Below, in pieces: positions 9,585 to 19,045 of a stretch of DNA of 39,987 nucleotides (the first letter of the stretch is position 1; every line of letters starts with the position of its first letter). The translations under genes were made by a program, and so were the position numbers. The DNA lies in contig JAFIEM010000021.1 of NCBI GenBank assembly GCA_020832555.1, forward strand, positions 1-39,987, given 5' to 3'. Source of the DNA: Natronohydrobacter sp. Lineage in GTDB: Bacteria; Pseudomonadota; Alphaproteobacteria; Rhodobacterales; Rhodobacteraceae. The notes under the pieces are model-generated. The model worked only from the letters and a program-made list of their open reading frames with translations. It did no database searches and was not told where the DNA came from.

Positions 9585-12545
9585 ATGAATGATCACAGCC
9601 CAGGCCCGCTTCAGGGCGAAACCTTCCTCGAAGGGCAGAACACGGCTTATGTCGAAGCGCTGCAGGCACGCCATGCGCAAGACCCGACCTCCGTCGATGA
9701 GGTCTGGTCAGAGTATTTCCGTGCATTGGGCGAAGGGGCGCAGGACGCCGCCCGCGCGGCACAGGGGCCCAGCTGGGCACGGCGCGACTGGCCGCCGCAG
9801 CCCACCGATGAGCTGACCTCGGCGTTGACGAGCGAATGGCCCGCCGCGCCCGCCGCCGAGAAAAAGGCCGCAGGCGAAAAGATCGCCGCCAAGGCCGCCG
9901 AGAAAGGCATTTCGCTGTCGGATTCGCAGGTTCGCGCTGCGGTGATCGACAGCCTCCGCGCACTGATGATCATTCGTGCCTATCGCATCCGGGGCCATCT
10001 GGTCGCCGATCTGGACCCGCTGGGCATGCGCAAGGAAGAGCCGCATCCAGAACTTGACCCGCGCTCCTATGGCTTCACCGAAGCCGATATGGACCGGCCA
10101 ATTTTCATTGATAACGTGTTGGGTCTGGAAGTGGCCAGCCTGCGCCAGATCATCGACATCCTGCAACGCACCTATTGCGGCACATTCGCGCTGCAATTCA
10201 TGCATATTTCCGACCCTGAACAGGTAACCTGGCTGAAAGAGCGCATCGAGGGGCTGGGCAAGGAGATCCAGTTCACCAAGCAGGGCCGGCGCGCGATCCT
10301 GAACAAGCTGGTCGAGGCCGAGGGTTTCGAGAAATTCCTGCATGTCAAATACATGGGCACCAAGCGCTTCGGCCTTGATGGCGGCGAGGCGCTGATCCCG
10401 GCGATGGAACAGATCATCAAGCGCGGTGGCGCGCTGGGGCTGAAGGAAATCGCCATCGGCATGCCGCATCGTGGCCGCCTGTCGGTGCTTGCGAATGTGA
10501 TGGGCAAACCCTACCGCGCGATTTTCAACGAGTTTCAGGGCGGCAGCTTCAAACCCGAAGATGTCGATGGTTCGGGCGATGTGAAATATCACCTTGGCGC
10601 ATCCTCTGACCGCGAGTTCGATGGCAACAAGGTGCACCTTTCGCTGACCGCGAACCCCTCGCATCTGGAAGCGGTCAATCCGGTGGTTCTGGGCAAGGTG
10701 CGTGCGAAGCAGGACCAGATGCACGACAGCGAACGCCGTCAGGTCATGGCCGTGCTGCTGCACGGGGACGCGGCTTTCGCAGGTCAGGGTGTTGTGGCCG
10801 AGGGGCTTGGCCTGTCAGGTCTGCGCGGGCATCGCACGGGTGGCACGATGCATATCATCGTCAACAACCAGATCGGCTTCACGACTGCGCCGCATTTCTC
10901 GCGCTCCTCGCCCTATCCGACGGATATCGCGCTGATGGTCGAAGCGCCGATCTTCCATGTGAATGGCGATGACCCGGAAGCGGTTGTGCATGCCGCGCGT
11001 GTGGCGACCGAATTCCGGCAGAAATTCCTCAAAGATGTCGTGCTCGACATCTTCTGCTACCGTCGTTTCGGCCATAACGAAGGCGACGAGCCGATGTTCA
11101 CCAATCCGGCGATGTATACCCGGATCAAGAAACACAAGTCGACGCTGCAACTCTATACCGAACGGCTGGTCGCGGATGGGCTGATCCCCGAGGGCGAAAT
11201 CGAGGATCTGAAAGCCGCGTTTCAGGCATTCCTGAATGACGAGTTCGAAGCTGGCAAGGCCTATAAGCCCAACAAGGCCGACTGGCTGGACGGGCGCTGG
11301 TCACATCTGAATCGCGAAGGAGAGGAATACCAGCGCGGCGAGACATGGATCGCCAAAGAGACGATGCAGAATGTCGGCGCAGCGCTGACGCGCGTCCCCG
11401 AAGGCTTCAACATCCACAAGACCGTCGCGCGCCAGCTCGAGGCCAAGAAAGCCATGTTTGAGAGCGGCAAGGGCTTTGACTGGGCGACGGCCGAAGCATT
11501 GGCTTTCGGTTCGCTCACGACCGAGGGCTATCCGGTCCGTCTTGCCGGACAGGATTCGACCCGTGGCACCTTTTCGCAGCGCCATTCTGCCTTCATCGAC
11601 CAGCAGACCGAGGACCGCTATTACCCCTTGAACAACATCAAGGAAGGTCAGGCGCGCTACGAGGTCATTGACTCGATGCTGTCCGAATACGCGGTGCTGG
11701 GTTTCGAATATGGCTATTCTTTGGCCGAACCCAATGCGCTGGTGATGTGGGAAGCGCAGTTTGGTGATTTCGCCAATGGCGCGCAGATCATGTTCGACCA
11801 GTTCATCTCGTCCGGCGAAAGCAAATGGTTGCGCATGTCGGGGCTTGTGATGCTCTTGCCGCACGGGTTTGAGGGCCAAGGGCCGGAACACTCCTCTGCG
11901 CGTCTGGAACGTTTCCTGCAAGGCTGTGCACAGGACAACTGGATCGTCGCCAACTGCTCGACGCCGGCAAACTATTTCCACATCCTGCGCCGTCAGATCC
12001 ATCGCAGCTTCCGCAAGCCGCTGGTGCTGATGACCCCGAAATCACTGCTGCGCCACAAGCTCTGCATTTCCGAGGCCGAGGATTTCCTTGAAGGCTCCAG
12101 CTTCCACCGGGTGCTATGGGACGATGCACAGAAGGGCAACAGCGATACGCAACTGGTCTCGGATGACAAGATCCGTCGCGTGGTCATGTGCTCCGGCAAG
12201 GTCTATTATGACCTTCTGGAGGAGCGCGACGCTCGCGGAATCGAGGATTTCTACTTGCTGCGGGTCGAACAGTTCTATCCTTTCCCGGCCATGGCGCTGC
12301 TGAAGGAACTGGAGCGCTTCGCGAATGCAGAAGTGATCTGGTGTCAGGAAGAGCCCAAAAACCAGGGCGCCTGGTCCTTCATCGAACCCAATATCGAATG
12401 GGTCCTGAACCGGCTGAACGGGGTGAGCAAGCGACCGCGCTATGTCGGTCGCGCGGCTGCCGCATCTGTCGCCACCGGGCTGGCCAGCCAGCATAAAGCA
12501 CAACAAGAGGCGCTCGTGAACGAAGCGCTGATAATCGAGGGATAA
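9585..12545 (+). CDS. sucA: 2-oxoglutarate dehydrogenase E1 component
   Basis: A 986-residue thiamine-diphosphate enzyme, full length for E1o. It decarboxylates 2-oxoglutarate and passes the succinyl group to the lipoyl domain of SucB. Visible: the N-terminal docking segment ('[16 protein letters not shown]'), '[16 protein letters not shown]', the ThDP/Mg region '[16 protein letters not shown]' with '[11 protein letters not shown]', and the C-terminal transketolase-like domain ('[19 protein letters not shown]', '[12 protein letters not shown]'). Only 7 bases separate it from sucB. It acts in the cytoplasm as the core input of the complex. Confidence 0.98.
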   Translation: MNDHSPGPLQGETFLEGQNTAYVEALQARHAQDPTSVDEVWSEYFRALGEGAQDAARAAQGPSWARRDWPPQPTDELTSALTSEWPAAPAAEKKAAGEKIAAKAAEKGISLSDSQVRAAVIDSLRALMIIRAYRIRGHLVADLDPLGMRKEEPHPELDPRSYGFTEADMDRPIFIDNVLGLEVASLRQIIDILQRTYCGTFALQFMHISDPEQVTWLKERIEGLGKEIQFTKQGRRAILNKLVEAEGFEKFLHVKYMGTKRFGLDGGEALIPAMEQIIKRGGALGLKEIAIGMPHRGRLSVLANVMGKPYRAIFNEFQGGSFKPEDVDGSGDVKYHLGASSDREFDGNKVHLSLTANPSHLEAVNPVVLGKVRAKQDQMHDSERRQVMAVLLHGDAAFAGQGVVAEGLGLSGLRGHRTGGTMHIIVNNQIGFTTAPHFSRSSPYPTDIALMVEAPIFHVNGDDPEAVVHAARVATEFRQKFLKDVVLDIFCYRRFGHNEGDEPMFTNPAMYTRIKKHKSTLQLYTERLVADGLIPEGEIEDLKAAFQAFLNDEFEAGKAYKPNKADWLDGRWSHLNREGEEYQRGETWIAKETMQNVGAALTRVPEGFNIHKTVARQLEAKKAMFESGKGFDWATAEALAFGSLTTEGYPVRLAGQDSTRGTFSQRHSAFIDQQTEDRYYPLNNIKEGQARYEVIDSMLSEYAVLGFEYGYSLAEPNALVMWEAQFGDFANGAQIMFDQFISSGESKWLRMSGLVMLLPHGFEGQGPEHSSARLERFLQGCAQDNWIVANCSTPANYFHILRRQIHRSFRKPLVLMTPKSLLRHKLCISEAEDFLEGSSFHRVLWDDAQKGNSDTQLVSDDKIRRVVMCSGKVYYDLLEERDARGIEDFYLLRVEQFYPFPAMALLKELERFANAEVIWCQEEPKNQGAWSFIEPNIEWVLNRLNGVSKRPRYVGRAAAASVATGLASQHKAQQEALVNEALIIEG

Positions 12546-12552
12546 CAAGCAC

Positions 12553-13764
12553 ATGTCCACCGAAGTTCGAGTCCCAACCCTGGGTGAAAGCGTCTCGGAA
12601 GCCACCGTCGCCACATGGTTCAAGAAGCCCGGTGATGCGGTCGCGGTCGATGAAATGCTCTGCGAATTGGAAACCGACAAGGTGACGGTCGAAGTGCCGT
12701 CGCCGATGGCAGGCACTCTGACCGAAATCCTTGCCGATGAGGGCAGCACGGTCGCGGCAGGCGGCTTGCTGGCGATGATCAGCGAGGGCGGTGCAGCCGC
12801 GACCCCGGCTCCTGCGAAAGCCGCAGAGCCCGCGCCCGCGCCCGCCGAGGGCTCCGGCACACGCGATACCGAAGACGCTCCCTCGGCCAAGAAGCTGATG
12901 GCCGAGAAGGGCCTTTCACCCGATCAGGTGACAGGCACCGGGCGCGACGGGCGCATCATGAAGGAAGATGTGCAAAAGGCCGCGTCGGCCCCGGCGGCTG
13001 CCCCGACTGTGCCCGCCCCGGCAGCCCAACAAGCCCCGCGCGGCCCTGTTTCGGCGGATGACGCCTCGCGCGAAGAGCGCGTCAAGATGACCCGCCTGCG
13101 CCAGACCATCGCGCGCCGCCTGAAGGAAGCGCAGAACACCGCCGCCATGCTGACCACCTATAATGAGGCGGATATGGGCGGCATCATGGAGCTGCGCAAC
13201 GAATACAAGGACGCCTTCGAGAAGAAGCACGGCGTGAAGATGGGCTTCATGTCCTTCTTCGTGAAGGCCTGCTGCCATGCGCTGATGGAAGTGCCCGAGG
13301 TCAATGCCGAGATCGATGGCACGGATGTCGTCTACAAGAACTACGTCCATATGGGCGTCGCGGTGGGCACGCCCTCGGGCCTTGTCGTGCCGGTCCTGCG
13401 CGACGCGCATACGATGGGTTTTGCCGAGATCGAAAAGCGGATCGGCGATTTCGGCAAGCGCGCGCGTGACGGCAAGCTGTCGATGGACGAAATGGCAGGC
13501 GGCAGCTTCACCATCTCGAATGGCGGTGTTTATGGCTCGCTGATGTCTTCGCCCATCCTGAACCCGCCGCAATCGGGCATTCTGGGGATGCACAAGATCC
13601 AGGAGCGCCCGATGGTCGTGAAAGGTCAGATCGTCGCGCGCCCGATGATGTATCTGGCGCTGAGCTATGATCACCGCATCGTGGATGGCAAAGGCGCCGT
13701 GACCTTCCTTGTGCGCGTCAAGGAAGCGCTGGAAGACCCGCGGCGTCTGCTGATGGATTTGTAA
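12553..13764 (+). CDS. sucB: Dihydrolipoyllysine succinyltransferase, 2-oxoglutarate dehydrogenase E2
   Basis: A 403-residue E2 protein. The domain order is: lipoyl domain (1-77, lipoylated Lys43 in '[11 protein letters not shown]'), Ala/Pro linker, peripheral-subunit-binding domain (about 109-145, '[11 protein letters not shown]'), second Ala/Pro linker, and catalytic acyltransferase domain ending with 'SYDHRIVDG' (His374, Asp378). It transfers succinyl to CoA and forms the core of the complex with SucA and Lpd. The catalytic C-terminus 'DPRRLLMDL' is typical of E2o. A perfect palindromic repeat follows it before the MAPEG gene. Confidence 0.98.
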   Translation: MSTEVRVPTLGESVSEATVATWFKKPGDAVAVDEMLCELETDKVTVEVPSPMAGTLTEILADEGSTVAAGGLLAMISEGGAAATPAPAKAAEPAPAPAEGSGTRDTEDAPSAKKLMAEKGLSPDQVTGTGRDGRIMKEDVQKAASAPAAAPTVPAPAAQQAPRGPVSADDASREERVKMTRLRQTIARRLKEAQNTAAMLTTYNEADMGGIMELRNEYKDAFEKKHGVKMGFMSFFVKACCHALMEVPEVNAEIDGTDVVYKNYVHMGVAVGTPSGLVVPVLRDAHTMGFAEIEKRIGDFGKRARDGKLSMDEMAGGSFTISNGGVYGSLMSSPILNPPQSGILGMHKIQERPMVVKGQIVARPMMYLALSYDHRIVDGKGAVTFLVRVKEALEDPRRLLMDL

Positions 13765-13777
13765 GACGAGCTGCCCA

Positions 13778-13802
13778 AGGGTGCGTGCATAGCACGCACC
13801 CT
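13778..13802. repeat. Perfect REP-like palindrome between sucB and MAPEG gene
   Basis: AGGGTGCGTGC and GCACGCACCCT form an 11-pair perfect hairpin with an ATA loop. There is no U tract, so it is less likely a simple terminator than a mobile palindromic (REP-type) element or an mRNA-stabilising hairpin within the operon. Confidence 0.7.
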
Positions 13803-13841
13803 ACGATTCCGTCCGGCCAGAAACTCGAGGGAAAGGCTCCC

Positions 13842-14237
13842 ATGACCCCCGAACTCACTGCCCTCACTCTCGCCGCCCTCCTGCAAGCCGTGCAGTTCAT
13901 CCTATACGCCATCCCGGCCAATCTCGAACTCGGCACGCGCTACACGGGCGGCAGCCGTGACTATGCCCCTGATAAACCCATGTCCAAGCGCACCGCCCGC
14001 CTTGGCCGCGCGCTGGAAAACCATTTCGAGGGGCTGATCCTTTTCGGCATCGCTGCCACCGTGATCAGCGTCTCGGGCCAGTCCAGCGCCCTGACTGCGG
14101 TTTGTGCCTATACCTATCTGGCCGCTCGCGTCCTCTACATCCCAGCCTATGCCTACGGCCTGAACCCCTGGCGCTCGCTGATCTGGTTCGTGGGCTTTTT
14201 GTCCACTTTGACCATACTCTTGGTTGCACTCTTCTGA
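13842..14237 (+). CDS. MAPEG family membrane protein
   Basis: A 131-residue protein with about four transmembrane helices ('ALTLAALLQAVQFILYAIP', 'LENHFEGLILFGIAATVI', 'TAVCAYTYLAARVLYIPAYAYG', 'SLIWFVGFLSTLTILLVALF'). The MAPEG hallmark 'A..NHFEGL..F' and 'AARVLYIPAYAYG' are present. MAPEG proteins are membrane enzymes for glutathione or eicosanoid metabolism in eukaryotes; bacterial members are mostly uncharacterised. Start at 13842 chosen for its GGGAAAGG and because the upstream in-frame ATG at 13785 lies inside the palindrome. Located inside the TCA cluster between sucB and lpd. Confidence 0.88.
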   Translation: MTPELTALTLAALLQAVQFILYAIPANLELGTRYTGGSRDYAPDKPMSKRTARLGRALENHFEGLILFGIAATVISVSGQSSALTAVCAYTYLAARVLYIPAYAYGLNPWRSLIWFVGFLSTLTILLVALF

Positions 14238-14243
14238 TGCGCC

Positions 14244-14309
14244 TTTCATTCTTGTCCAAATATCCTCGGGGGGGCGGGCCATTGGCCCGACGGGGGCAGA
14301 CAGCCCCCG
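14244..14309 (-). repeat. Dispersed intergenic repeat, copy A
   Basis: On the - strand this reads a GC-rich hairpin block followed by a 20-base tag ending AAGAATGAAA. The tag (14244-14263) matches copy B at 34401-34420 in 19 of 20 positions. The block includes CGGGCC-ATT-GGCCCG (14275-14289) and CGGGGGC-AGACA-GCCCCCG (14291-14309). It may act as a terminator or processing hairpin between the MAPEG gene and lpd. Confidence 0.7.
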
Positions 14310-14339
14310 ACTTCTCCGCTCGAAAACAGGAGACACCCT

Positions 14340-15725
14340 ATGTCCTATGATCTGATCGTCATTGGCGCCGGTCCCGGCGGCTATGTCTGCGCCATCCGTG
14401 CGGCCCAACTCGGGCTGAAAGTGGCCTGTGTCGAAGGCCGCGAGACGCTGGGCGGCACCTGCCTGAACGTCGGCTGCATTCCGTCCAAGGCGCTTTTGCA
14501 CGCCACGCATCAATTGCACGAGGCTGAGCATAATTTCGACGCCATGGGCCTGACCGGGGCCAAGCCCAAGGTCGATTGGAAGAAGATGCTTGGCTACAAA
14601 TCCGACGTGATCGGCCAGAACACCAAAGGCATCGAGTTCCTGTTCAAGAAGAACAAGGTGGACTGGATCAAAGGCTGGGCCTCGATCCCTGCACCGGGCA
14701 AGGTACAGGTCGGCGAGCAGACCTATGAGGCGAAAAAAATCGTCATCGCTTCGGGATCAGAGTCGAGCCCCCTGAACGGGGTCGAAGTCGATGAAACCAC
14801 CATTGTTACCTCGACCGGCGCGCTGGAACTGGGCAAGATCCCGAAGAAACTGATCGTGATCGGCGCAGGCGTGATCGGGCTGGAAATGGGCTCTGTCTAT
14901 GCCCGTCTGGGGGCCGAAGTGACGGTTGTCGAATATCTCGACCGCATCAACCCCGGCAATGATGGCGAAGTGGCCAAGACCTTCCAGCGCATGCTGACCA
15001 AGCAGGGCATGAAATTCATACTTGGGGCTGCCGTGCAATCCGCGAGCGCGTCCAAGGGCAAGGCCAAAGTCACCTACAAGCTGCGCAAGGATGACAGTGA
15101 ACACACGCTGGACGCAGACACAGTGCTTCTGGCTACAGGCCGCCGCCCCTTCACTGCCGGTCTGGGGCTGGATGCACTTGGCGTCGAGATGACCCCGCGC
15201 GGTCAGATCGCGACCGACAAGCATTACAAGACCAGCGTGGACGGGATCTATGCCATCGGTGACGCCATCGAAGGCCCCATGCTCGCGCATAAGGCCGAGG
15301 ATGAGGGCATGGCGGTTGCCGAAATCCTCGCCGGTCAGGCAGGTCATGTGAATTACGGTGTCATTCCGGGCGTGATCTACACCTGGCCCGAGGTCGCCTC
15401 GGTGGGCGAGACCGAGGAAAGCCTGAACGAGCAAGGCCGCGCCTACAAGGTCGGCAAGTTCAGCTTCATGGGCAATGGCCGCGCGAAAGCCAACTTCGCG
15501 GGCGACGGGTTTGTGAAGATCCTTGCGGACAAGGCCACGGACCGCATCCTTGGTGCGCATATCATCGGTCCCTATGCAGGAGATCTGATCCACGAGGTCT
15601 GTGTCGCGATGGAGTTTGGTGCTGCGGCGGAAGATCTGGCGCGCACCTGTCACGCGCACCCGACCTATTCCGAGGCCGTGCGCGAGGCTGCCCTTGCCTG
15701 CGGCGATGGGGCCATTCACGCCTGA
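14340..15725 (+). CDS. lpdA: Dihydrolipoyl dehydrogenase (E3)
   Basis: A 461-residue flavoprotein disulfide reductase. It reoxidises the dihydrolipoyl groups of SucB and passes electrons to NAD. Features: FAD motif GAGPGG (9-14), redox-active disulfide Cys41/Cys46 ('GGTCLNVGC'), NAD motif '[12 protein letters not shown]', the second FAD motif 'GIYAIGDA', and the C-terminal His440-Glu445 dyad in 'HAHPTYSE'. It completes the 2-oxoglutarate dehydrogenase complex encoded here. The gap from the MAPEG gene holds a dispersed repeat. A strong hairpin follows, closing the cluster. Confidence 0.98.
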   Translation: MSYDLIVIGAGPGGYVCAIRAAQLGLKVACVEGRETLGGTCLNVGCIPSKALLHATHQLHEAEHNFDAMGLTGAKPKVDWKKMLGYKSDVIGQNTKGIEFLFKKNKVDWIKGWASIPAPGKVQVGEQTYEAKKIVIASGSESSPLNGVEVDETTIVTSTGALELGKIPKKLIVIGAGVIGLEMGSVYARLGAEVTVVEYLDRINPGNDGEVAKTFQRMLTKQGMKFILGAAVQSASASKGKAKVTYKLRKDDSEHTLDADTVLLATGRRPFTAGLGLDALGVEMTPRGQIATDKHYKTSVDGIYAIGDAIEGPMLAHKAEDEGMAVAEILAGQAGHVNYGVIPGVIYTWPEVASVGETEESLNEQGRAYKVGKFSFMGNGRAKANFAGDGFVKILADKATDRILGAHIIGPYAGDLIHEVCVAMEFGAAAEDLARTCHAHPTYSEAVREAALACGDGAIHA

Positions 15726-15733
15726 ACACTAAA

Positions 15734-15760
15734 CGCGGCGCGCTGCACTGGCGCGTCGCG
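15734..15760 (+). terminator. Hairpin terminator after lpdA
   Basis: CGCGGCGCGC pairs with GCGCGTCGCG (ten pairs, one G-U) around a seven-base loop. It is 8 bases after the lpdA stop and followed by GTACTTTC. The stem is strong but the U tract poor. Confidence 0.6.
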
Positions 15761-15780
15761 GTACTTTCAGAAATTCGACA

Positions 15781-15794
15781 TTTCGCGCGCGAAA
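15781..15794. promoter_or_regulatory. Perfect palindrome, possible operator of the GlcG/HbpS-like gene
   Basis: TTTCGCGCGCGAAA is a 14-base perfect palindrome ending 19 bases before the start codon. It is well placed for a repressor. No protein can be assigned. Confidence 0.4.
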
Positions 15795-15813
15795 CATCGT
15801 AAATCAGAGGCTC

Positions 15814-16239
15814 ATGATGACACTTTCTCTCGATCACGCCCGCACCATCATTGCAGCCACCCGCGCAAAAGGGCGCGAGATGGGGCTCAAGCCCCTCTCG
15901 GTCGTGGTGCTCGATGCTGGCGGGCATGTGCTGGCCTTCGAGCGCGAGGACGGGGCCGCGCCGGGCCGTTTCGCCATCGCGCATGGCAAGGCATATGGCG
16001 CGGTGATGCTGGGCATGGCGGGACGCGCGCAAATGGCGCGCGCCGAAGCACAGGCCTATTTCATGGCGGCGGTGAATGGCGTCTATGGCGGGCAGGTGGT
16101 TCCGGTTCCGGGCGGAGTCCTGCTGCGCGAGGAGGGCCAGGTGATCGGCGCTGTCGGCGTGACGGGCGACACCTCGGACAATGACGCCGAAGCCGCCCTA
16201 GCAGGGATCACTGCGGCCGGGCTGACGGGCGAGGCGTAG
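15814..16239 (+). CDS. GlcG/HbpS family (heme-degrading-like) protein
   Basis: A 141-residue cytoplasmic protein of the GlcG/HbpS (DUF336) fold. It contains 'KPLSVVVLDAGGHVLAFEREDGA', 'AIAHGKAYGAV' and the C-terminal 'GAVGVTGDTSDNDAEAA', all typical. Members bind heme or corrinoids or occur in catabolic operons without a clear reaction; none can be assigned here. Tandem ATG codons (15814, 15817) make the exact start uncertain. The gene stands alone between lpdA and the convergent polyferredoxin gene, behind a palindrome that may control it. Confidence 0.88.
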   Translation: MMTLSLDHARTIIAATRAKGREMGLKPLSVVVLDAGGHVLAFEREDGAAPGRFAIAHGKAYGAVMLGMAGRAQMARAEAQAYFMAAVNGVYGGQVVPVPGGVLLREEGQVIGAVGVTGDTSDNDAEAALAGITAAGLTGEA

Positions 16240-16252
16240 GCACATCGTCCGA

Positions 16253-16283
16253 CCCCGCAGCGCCGCTGATCAGCGTTGCGGGG
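16253..16283. terminator. Shared hairpin between convergent genes
   Basis: CCCCGCAGCGC pairs with GCGTTGCGGGG (11 pairs, one G-U) around a nine-base loop. It lies between the GlcG-like gene and the stop of the convergent polyferredoxin gene, partly inside its last codons. It has no U tract on either strand. Confidence 0.45.
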
Positions 16284-18216
16284 CCTCATGCGGGTCAAAG
16301 CCCGCCATCACCACTTCGCGCGTGCGGCAATCGTCGCACATGGTCAGAAGCGCGCGCCGCTGCGCGCCCGCCTCGCCGCTGAACATCCAATGCCCGTCAA
16401 GCTTCGCCATCACCCGCGCGATGCTGGACCGCGTGCCGAACAGCTTGCCGCAGGACGTGCAGGCGAAAGGCACTTCTTCCTTCAGCACACGCTTCGGGGC
16501 AGCCCATGCATTCAGGTCGATCTGCGGCGCAATGGTGATCGCTTTCTCGGGGCAGGTCGCTTCGCAAATCCCGCATTGCACGCAGGCGCTTTCGGTAAAG
16601 CGCAGCATCGGCTTGTCGGGATTGTCCGACAGTGCGCCCGCCGGGCATGCGCCCACGCAGGACAGGCACAGCGTGCAGGCGTCCAGATCAAGATTGACCG
16701 TCCCGAAAGGCGCGCCTTTCGGCAGGGGCAGCGCTTTGGTCGGGGCAGGCGCTGTGCGGATCATCTCTTCCACCGCCACCAGCAAAAGCCCGCGCTTGTC
16801 CTCGGGGGGCAGGAAGCTCGCGCGGTTCGGGCGCGGTTTTGCGGCAGGATGCCAGAGCGCGGCCTCCAGTGCCTCGGGATCGTCGGACTGGATCAGCGCG
16901 CAGGCATCGCCATAGCCCGTGGCCGCGCTGATCGCCTGCATCAGATCAAGACTTGTCACCAGCCCGTCCAGATCATGCGCCGGGCGCGCTTTCGCCAGCA
17001 CCCGCACAGCGCCCGCGCCATAGGCCAGCGCGGTCGCCATGATCTCTGGCCCGATCTGGGTCGGTTCATTCACCTGCACCGGGATCACATGCGCGGGCAG
17101 CCCCCGCCCGAAGCGCGCGCTCGCGTCGATCAGCGCCGCCCCATGATCGCCGTCATGGAACAGGATCACCGGGGCGTCCTTCGCGCCTGCGTCAAACCAC
17201 GCGCGCAAGCCCGCGCGCAACCGCGCTGCGATATTCTCGACCACGGGCAGGGCATAGGATGCCGCCCCCGTCGGGCAGGCCGCCGCGCATTGCCCGCAGC
17301 CCGCGCAGATATAGGGATCAATCGCGACCGTATCGCCTGCGGAGGTGATCGCGCCAGTAGGGCACAGGTTCAGGCAGCGCGTGCAGCCCGTCAGCGTGTT
17401 GCGCGAATGGGCGCAAAGCTCGGGTGCGAAGTTGATGAATTTCGGCTTGTCGAAGGTGCCGGTCATCTGGCTTGCGTCCCGCACCAGTTGCGCCACCGCG
17501 ACCGGATCGCGCGGATCGGCGCGGAAATAGCCGGGACGACCCTCGACAAACAAGGGTCGCGCGCCTGTCAGGTCGATCACCAGATCGCAGCGCGACACCG
17601 CGCCGTCGCGGCCCGCGTCAAACTCCAGTTTCGTGCGCGAGGAGGGGGCAGGGGCCGCGTAGGCATCGACCACCATCTCGAACGCGCCCAGATGTCCGCT
17701 GCCCTTGCGGATGCGCCCTTGCAGCACAGGCCATGTCGTCTGGCGCGGGGGCGGGAGATCCGCGCCGGGAAGCACCAGAACAGTGATATCAAGGCTTTCG
17801 GACAGTTTCTCTGCCACATCCAACGCCACCTGATCGCGACCAAGGATCAGGGCCACGCCGCCACTGTCCATGCTGATGATCTCGAAATCCGATGCCGCAG
17901 TTTCCGCCATCGCCAGAAGCGCGGCCATTTTGGGCGCGGCGCGCTTGCCATCCTCGGACCAGCCCGCTGTCTCGCGGATATTGGCGAAACGCAACGCGCC
18001 CGCATAGCCCGCATCCTCGGCGACTTCCGCAAAAAGCGGCGCTTCCTGCGTGCAGGCCACAGTGATTTCGGCAAATTCGCCAAGGGCTGCACGGAAATGG
18101 TCAAGCTGGGCGCGGCAAAGCTGGCTTGCAGGGCGGTCGCCGCTGCCCAGTCGGGGGGCGTCCAATGTCATCGTGTCTTCGCAGGTGCAGATCAGGCGGG
18201 TCTTTGTGTCTGGCAT
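16270..18216 (-). CDS. Polyferredoxin (4Fe-4S binding protein) of the formate dehydrogenase locus
   Basis: A 648-residue cytoplasmic-type protein without signal peptide. The middle holds a ferredoxin pair (Cys278/281/285 with Cys268 nearby, and Cys304/307/310/314). The C-terminal part holds a second pair ('CTLCLSCVGACP' and 'CVQCGICEATCP'), so up to four [4Fe-4S] clusters. A rubredoxin/zinc-ribbon-like 'CTSCGK...CDDC' ends the protein. The N-terminal 250 residues carry Cys10/Cys12 ('LICTCED') and are not recognised. It is divergent from the formate dehydrogenase accessory genes and probably shuttles electrons for them or for maturation of the enzyme. The partner is inferred from context; no NAD or flavin motif is visible. 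Confidence 0.88.
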   Translation of the reverse strand: MPDTKTRLICTCEDTMTLDAPRLGSGDRPASQLCRAQLDHFRAALGEFAEITVACTQEAPLFAEVAEDAGYAGALRFANIRETAGWSEDGKRAAPKMAALLAMAETAASDFEIISMDSGGVALILGRDQVALDVAEKLSESLDITVLVLPGADLPPPRQTTWPVLQGRIRKGSGHLGAFEMVVDAYAAPAPSSRTKLEFDAGRDGAVSRCDLVIDLTGARPLFVEGRPGYFRADPRDPVAVAQLVRDASQMTGTFDKPKFINFAPELCAHSRNTLTGCTRCLNLCPTGAITSAGDTVAIDPYICAGCGQCAAACPTGAASYALPVVENIAARLRAGLRAWFDAGAKDAPVILFHDGDHGAALIDASARFGRGLPAHVIPVQVNEPTQIGPEIMATALAYGAGAVRVLAKARPAHDLDGLVTSLDLMQAISAATGYGDACALIQSDDPEALEAALWHPAAKPRPNRASFLPPEDKRGLLLVAVEEMIRTAPAPTKALPLPKGAPFGTVNLDLDACTLCLSCVGACPAGALSDNPDKPMLRFTESACVQCGICEATCPEKAITIAPQIDLNAWAAPKRVLKEEVPFACTSCGKLFGTRSSIARVMAKLDGHWMFSGEAGAQRRALLTMCDDCRTREVVMAGFDPHEAPQR

Positions 18217-18231
18217 GGGGCTTTTCTCTGA

Positions 18232-18294
18232 CCTCTGGCGGGACTAGTTTAGTGCGATATAATCTGCAACCGATATCAAGTGTAGCGCCAGAGG
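18232..18294. promoter_or_regulatory. Divergent promoter region with long-spaced inverted repeat
   Basis: Between the polyferredoxin gene (-) and the ligase-like gene (+) lie CCTCTGGCG (18232-18240) and its exact complement CGCCAGAGG (18286-18294). A perfect TATAAT (18258-18263, + strand) lies between them, though no good -35 is seen 17 bases upstream. The paired arms suggest a regulator controlling both directions of the formate dehydrogenase locus. Confidence 0.5.
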
Positions 18295-18316
18295 ATAAGG
18301 AAATGCAGGAGAATGC

Positions 18317-19045
18317 ATGGAGATTCTGACAGTCCATCAGACCGCGATCCCCTTGCCGCCCCCCTACACGTTGCACCGGCTGGACAGCGGCGATGCCTTG
18401 GCAGAGGCCATGCGTCTCGCCCCCAGCTATGGCGCGGGCACCTTGGTCCTGCGTCAGGTTCAGGGGCTTTTGTCCTTCGCGGTCGTGCTGGAACCCGAGC
18501 AACCCCTGCGCGAAGCGCAGATGGCTTTCGCCTTGGGCATGGTCGCACTGGGCGATGCGCTGGCCGCCCATTGCCCGCCGGAACGGTCGGTGCGGCTGGT
18601 CTGGCCGGATGAAATCCGCTTCGACAAGGCGCGGCTGGGCGGTGGGCGTTTTGTTGTGGCCCCCGGCGCCGGACCTGACGATGTGCCCGATTGGCTGGTT
18701 TTCGGGGCAGAACTGATTGCGGATCGCGACCATATCGACGAACCGGGGCGTTTTCCGGACTCGACTTCGCTGAAAGAGGAAGCCTTTGACCCGCCCGAAG
18801 ATATCCTCTCGACCTTTGCCAGCTACATGATGCTTTATTTCGACCGCTGGGCGCATGACGGGATCGAGGCGGTGACCAACCGCTATCTGATGCGCATCGA
18901 CCCGCCGCTCTTGCGCGGTGTGCGGCGGATCGAAGGGGATCGGCTGGTGGAATTCACCCCTGCGGGCGGAGGCAAACGCTCGGCCCCGCTTCTGGAAGCC
19001 TTGGGCAGCACTGGCTGGCGCGACGCAAAAGGGCCGGTCTTGTGA
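18317..19045 (+). CDS. Biotin/lipoate-protein-ligase-fold protein with C-terminal DUF4444-like domain
   Basis: A 242-residue protein. The first about 170 residues follow the biotin/lipoate A/B ligase fold, with 'VRLVWPDEIRFDKARLGGG' aligning to the WPND...GRK region of biotin ligases. The remaining about 70 residues ('LMRIDPPLLRGVRRI') resemble a DUF4444 domain. By eye, the position of the catalytic lysine appears to be Arg, so activity as a ligase is doubtful. AGGAG precedes the ATG. It is the first + strand gene of the formate dehydrogenase accessory set and overlaps the next gene (GTGA). Its role in enzyme maturation is inferred only from context. Confidence 0.8.
   Translation: MEILTVHQTAIPLPPPYTLHRLDSGDALAEAMRLAPSYGAGTLVLRQVQGLLSFAVVLEPEQPLREAQMAFALGMVALGDALAAHCPPERSVRLVWPDEIRFDKARLGGGRFVVAPGAGPDDVPDWLVFGAELIADRDHIDEPGRFPDSTSLKEEAFDPPEDILSTFASYMMLYFDRWAHDGIEAVTNRYLMRIDPPLLRGVRRIEGDRLVEFTPAGGGKRSAPLLEALGSTGWRDAKGPVL

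Noticed and set aside
13778-13802. CRISPR repeat or array
   Set aside because: A single palindrome without spaced direct repeats; no CRISPR array exists in the window.
16276-18231. 650-codon + strand frame opposite the polyferredoxin gene
   Set aside because: The - strand encodes clear ferredoxin motifs; the + frame is a GC-driven shadow rich in Arg/Ala/His.
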